Of a stretch of DNA of 5,911 bases, positions 4,819 through 5,911 are shown piece after piece. The position numbers were made by a program, and so were the translations under genes. The notes beneath the pieces were generated by a model that searched no databases, was not told the origin of the DNA, and saw nothing but the letters and a program-made list of their open reading frames with translations. Every line of letters begins with the position of its first letter. The stretch's first letter is position 1. Source of the stretch: Candidatus Woesearchaeota archaeon (lineage in GTDB: Archaea; Nanobdellota; Nanobdellia; Woesearchaeales; WJKL01); NCBI GenBank assembly GCA_019322455.1, contig JAHWIT010000041.1:1-5911 (forward strand). The letters are read 5' to 3'.

Positions 4819-5796
4819 TTTAGGATAAAGATCCGGCTCCATAAAAACCTTATGAATTAAAACAGCAACTCCTTTTTCTTCTTCAATCATCTTCTTAGAG
4901 GTTAATTTTGATGTTCCAATTGCAATTAATTCATTCTTTAATGTCATAACAGCAACAGCCTGATCAGGCTCTATTCCTGATTCTAATTTGCTTATTCCAG
5001 GAATCTTTAAATCAGATCCATGGCATAAACTATTTACAGTTGTATCAAAAACCCAGATCTTAGGTAAATGTTCTACTGCAGTTTCAATTGGTTGTATACA
5101 ATATCTAACAAACTTTTCATTATTTTCATTTTTCCAGAAATAAAATGCATCTGATAAATCCTGCAAAGTTACTAAATTATCGTCTTCACTAAATGGCCCT
5201 GCTTTTGTTCTTCTTAACTCAGCCATATGAGCTCCAACACCTAATGATTTTCCTAGATCATGGATTAATTTTCTAATATATGTTCCTGCTTCACATCCTA
5301 CTTTAAATAAAACATCTTTTTTGTCTATTTCTAAAATTTCAAAATAATATATCTCTCTAAATCTTTCTACTCTTTTGACAGCAGATTTTAAAGGTGGTTT
5401 TTGCTTTATCTTTCCTGTAAATTGTTTAATTACTTTTTTCAACGCTTGTTCACTCACTTCTTTATGCAAATGCATTATTCCAACATACTCTTTTCCAGCT
5501 TTTAATAAAGCCTGTACAATCCTCGTAGCACTGCCTAAAGCAATTGGTAGCACTCCAGTAACACCAGGATCTAATGTACCAGAATGACCAGATTTTTTTA
5601 TTTCTAGAATTTTTTGCACATAATCACTTACTTGATGAGAAGTTGGTCCTTTTGGTTTGTCTAAATTAATAATTCCATATTCTATTAACTCTTCTGCATC
5701 TCTTTTATTTGGATCCTGTCCTATCTTAGGATCAGTTTCAGCTTGTTTTTTGGTTAAAATTTCTCTTTTTACTTTTTCAAATGGAAGTTTGTTCAT
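4810..5796 (-). CDS. cbf5: tRNA/rRNA pseudouridine synthase Cbf5 (dyskerin homologue, TruB family)
   Basis: Cbf5 is the catalytic subunit of archaeal H/ACA ribonucleoproteins, with Nop10, Gar1 and L7Ae, converting guide-selected rRNA uridines to pseudouridine. It can also act alone on tRNA U55. The 328-residue protein starts with the archaeal N-terminal extension (LPFEKVKREIL, 4-14). The TruB catalytic domain contains INLDKPKGPTSHQVSDYV (43-60) and the motif SGHSGTLDPGVTGVLP (69-84) with catalytic D76. Y104 and the block CEAGTYIRKLIHDLG then GVGAHMAELRRTKAGPF follow. The C-terminal PUA domain (about 245-328) contains CHGSDLKIPGISKLESGI, AVAVMTLKNELIAIG and the family ending MEPDLYPKL. The ATG at 5796 is preferred: an in-frame TTG at 5835 would add 13 non-conserved residues and lies upstream of the best TATA box. 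No SD is present, so a leaderless mRNA is likely. It is convergent with the phospholipase-like gene and divergent from the ispH-like gene. Confidence 0.97.
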   Translation of the reverse strand: MNKLPFEKVKREILTKKQAETDPKIGQDPNKRDAEELIEYGIINLDKPKGPTSHQVSDYVQKILEIKKSGHSGTLDPGVTGVLPIALGSATRIVQALLKAGKEYVGIMHLHKEVSEQALKKVIKQFTGKIKQKPPLKSAVKRVERFREIYYFEILEIDKKDVLFKVGCEAGTYIRKLIHDLGKSLGVGAHMAELRRTKAGPFSEDDNLVTLQDLSDAFYFWKNENNEKFVRYCIQPIETAVEHLPKIWVFDTTVNSLCHGSDLKIPGISKLESGIEPDQAVAVMTLKNELIAIGTSKLTSKKMIEEEKGVAVLIHKVFMEPDLYPKLS

Positions 5797-5817
5797 AAAA
5801 ACAAAAATATTTAGTAA

Positions 5818-5832
5818 TTTTAAAAACTTTCG
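5818..5832 (-). promoter_or_regulatory. BRE/TATA of cbf5 (leaderless)
   Basis: Read on the minus strand, CGAAAG (5832-5827) followed by TTTTTAAAA (5826-5818) resembles an archaeal BRE plus TATA box. Its centre is about 26 nt before the cbf5 ATG at 5796, and the intervening bases have no SD. This fits transcription starting at the start codon. Confidence 0.6.
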
Positions 5833-5840
5833 CAATTAAC

Positions 5841-5850
5841 TTTTTATATT
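5841..5850 (+). promoter_or_regulatory. TATA box of the ispH-like gene (leaderless)
   Basis: TTTTTATATT is centred about 24-25 nt before the ATG at 5870, and no SD lies between them. It points away from the cbf5 promoter, so the 73-bp gap holds two divergent core promoters. On the minus strand the same A/T block could be an alternative, more distant cbf5 box. Confidence 0.5.
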
Positions 5851-5869
5851 ACTTCTAACTTGCTATTTT

Positions 5870-5911
5870 ATGGAAATAAGAATTGCAAAACCAATTGGTT
5901 TTTGTAAGGGT
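5870..5911 (+). CDS. ispH: Partial CDS, probable 4-hydroxy-3-methylbut-2-enyl diphosphate reductase (IspH/LytB)
   Basis: Only the first 14 codons are present, reading MEIRIAKPIGFCKG; the gene runs off the window. The short beta strand followed by GFCxG at residues 10-14 is the N-terminal hallmark of IspH. Cys12 falls exactly where the first cysteine of the iron-sulphur cluster lies in E. coli IspH. IspH catalyses the last MEP-pathway step, making IPP and DMAPP from HMBPP. Archaea normally use mevalonate routes, so an ispH here would point to bacterial origin. With 14 residues the identification rests on one motif; another protein with a GFC start cannot be excluded. No SD precedes the ATG, and a TATA-like box 25 nt upstream suggests a leaderless mRNA. 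Confidence 0.55.
   Translation, partial: MEIRIAKPIGFCKG

Noticed and set aside
5797..5835. TTG start for cbf5 adding 13 residues
   Set aside because: The added residues are not part of the family N-terminus, and the codon lies upstream of the best TATA box for the gene.
5887..5902. Perfect 16-bp palindrome AAAACCAATTGGTTTT, a possible operator
   Set aside because: It lies within the codons for the conserved Lys-Pro-Ile-Gly-Phe of the IspH-like start, so the protein sequence largely accounts for it. No second copy was seen.

Overview
The window is from an archaeon with an AT-rich genome (roughly one third G+C by eye). Every recognisable gene is an archaeal information-processing gene: RNase P Pop5, proteasome alpha, the exosome subunits Rrp4/Rrp41/Rrp42, RNA polymerase subunit K, the archaea-specific DUF357 family and Cbf5. 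Signals are archaeal too: TATA-like boxes 24-27 nt before start codons that lack a Shine-Dalgarno (SD), and GGAGG/GGTGA-type SDs inside the operon. Compact proteins, AT-richness, the pairing with a zinc-phospholipase-C-like gene and a probable bacterial-type ispH suggest a DPANN lineage (Woesearchaeota/Pacearchaeota-like). That placement is an inference from gene content, not from a marker phylogeny.

Layout. 1-93: promoter and leader with a possible hairpin. 94-3485 (+): a tight operon pop5 - psmA - rrp4 - rrp41 - rrp42, a version of the archaeal exosome/proteasome/RNase P superoperon, but without SBDS between psmA and rrp4 and without rpl37ae/rpoP after rrp42. 3509-3745 (+): rpoK, apparently on its own leaderless promoter whose TATA box lies over the rrp42 stop codon. 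3779-4818 (+): a DUF357 gene followed by a zinc-dependent phospholipase C/P1-nuclease-like gene with a very basic tail. 4810-5796 (-): cbf5, convergent with and overlapping the phospholipase-like gene by 9 bp. 5797-5869: a compact divergent promoter region. 5870-5911 (+): the first 14 codons of a gene that looks like ispH.

How the genes fit together. Pop5 belongs to RNase P (tRNA 5' processing). Rrp4, Rrp41 and Rrp42 build the 3'-5' RNA-degrading exosome core. PsmA is the outer ring of the 20S proteasome. RpoK is part of RNA polymerase. Cbf5 is the pseudouridine synthase of H/ACA RNPs. The operon couples RNA processing and decay with protein turnover, as known in archaea.

No clearly new biological system is visible. 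The points most worth checking are an altered catalytic loop in Rrp41, the IspH-like N-terminus in an archaeon, the missing SBDS, the repeated SD cassette embedded in the ends of exosome genes, and the intracellular-looking phospholipase-like protein with its basic tail.
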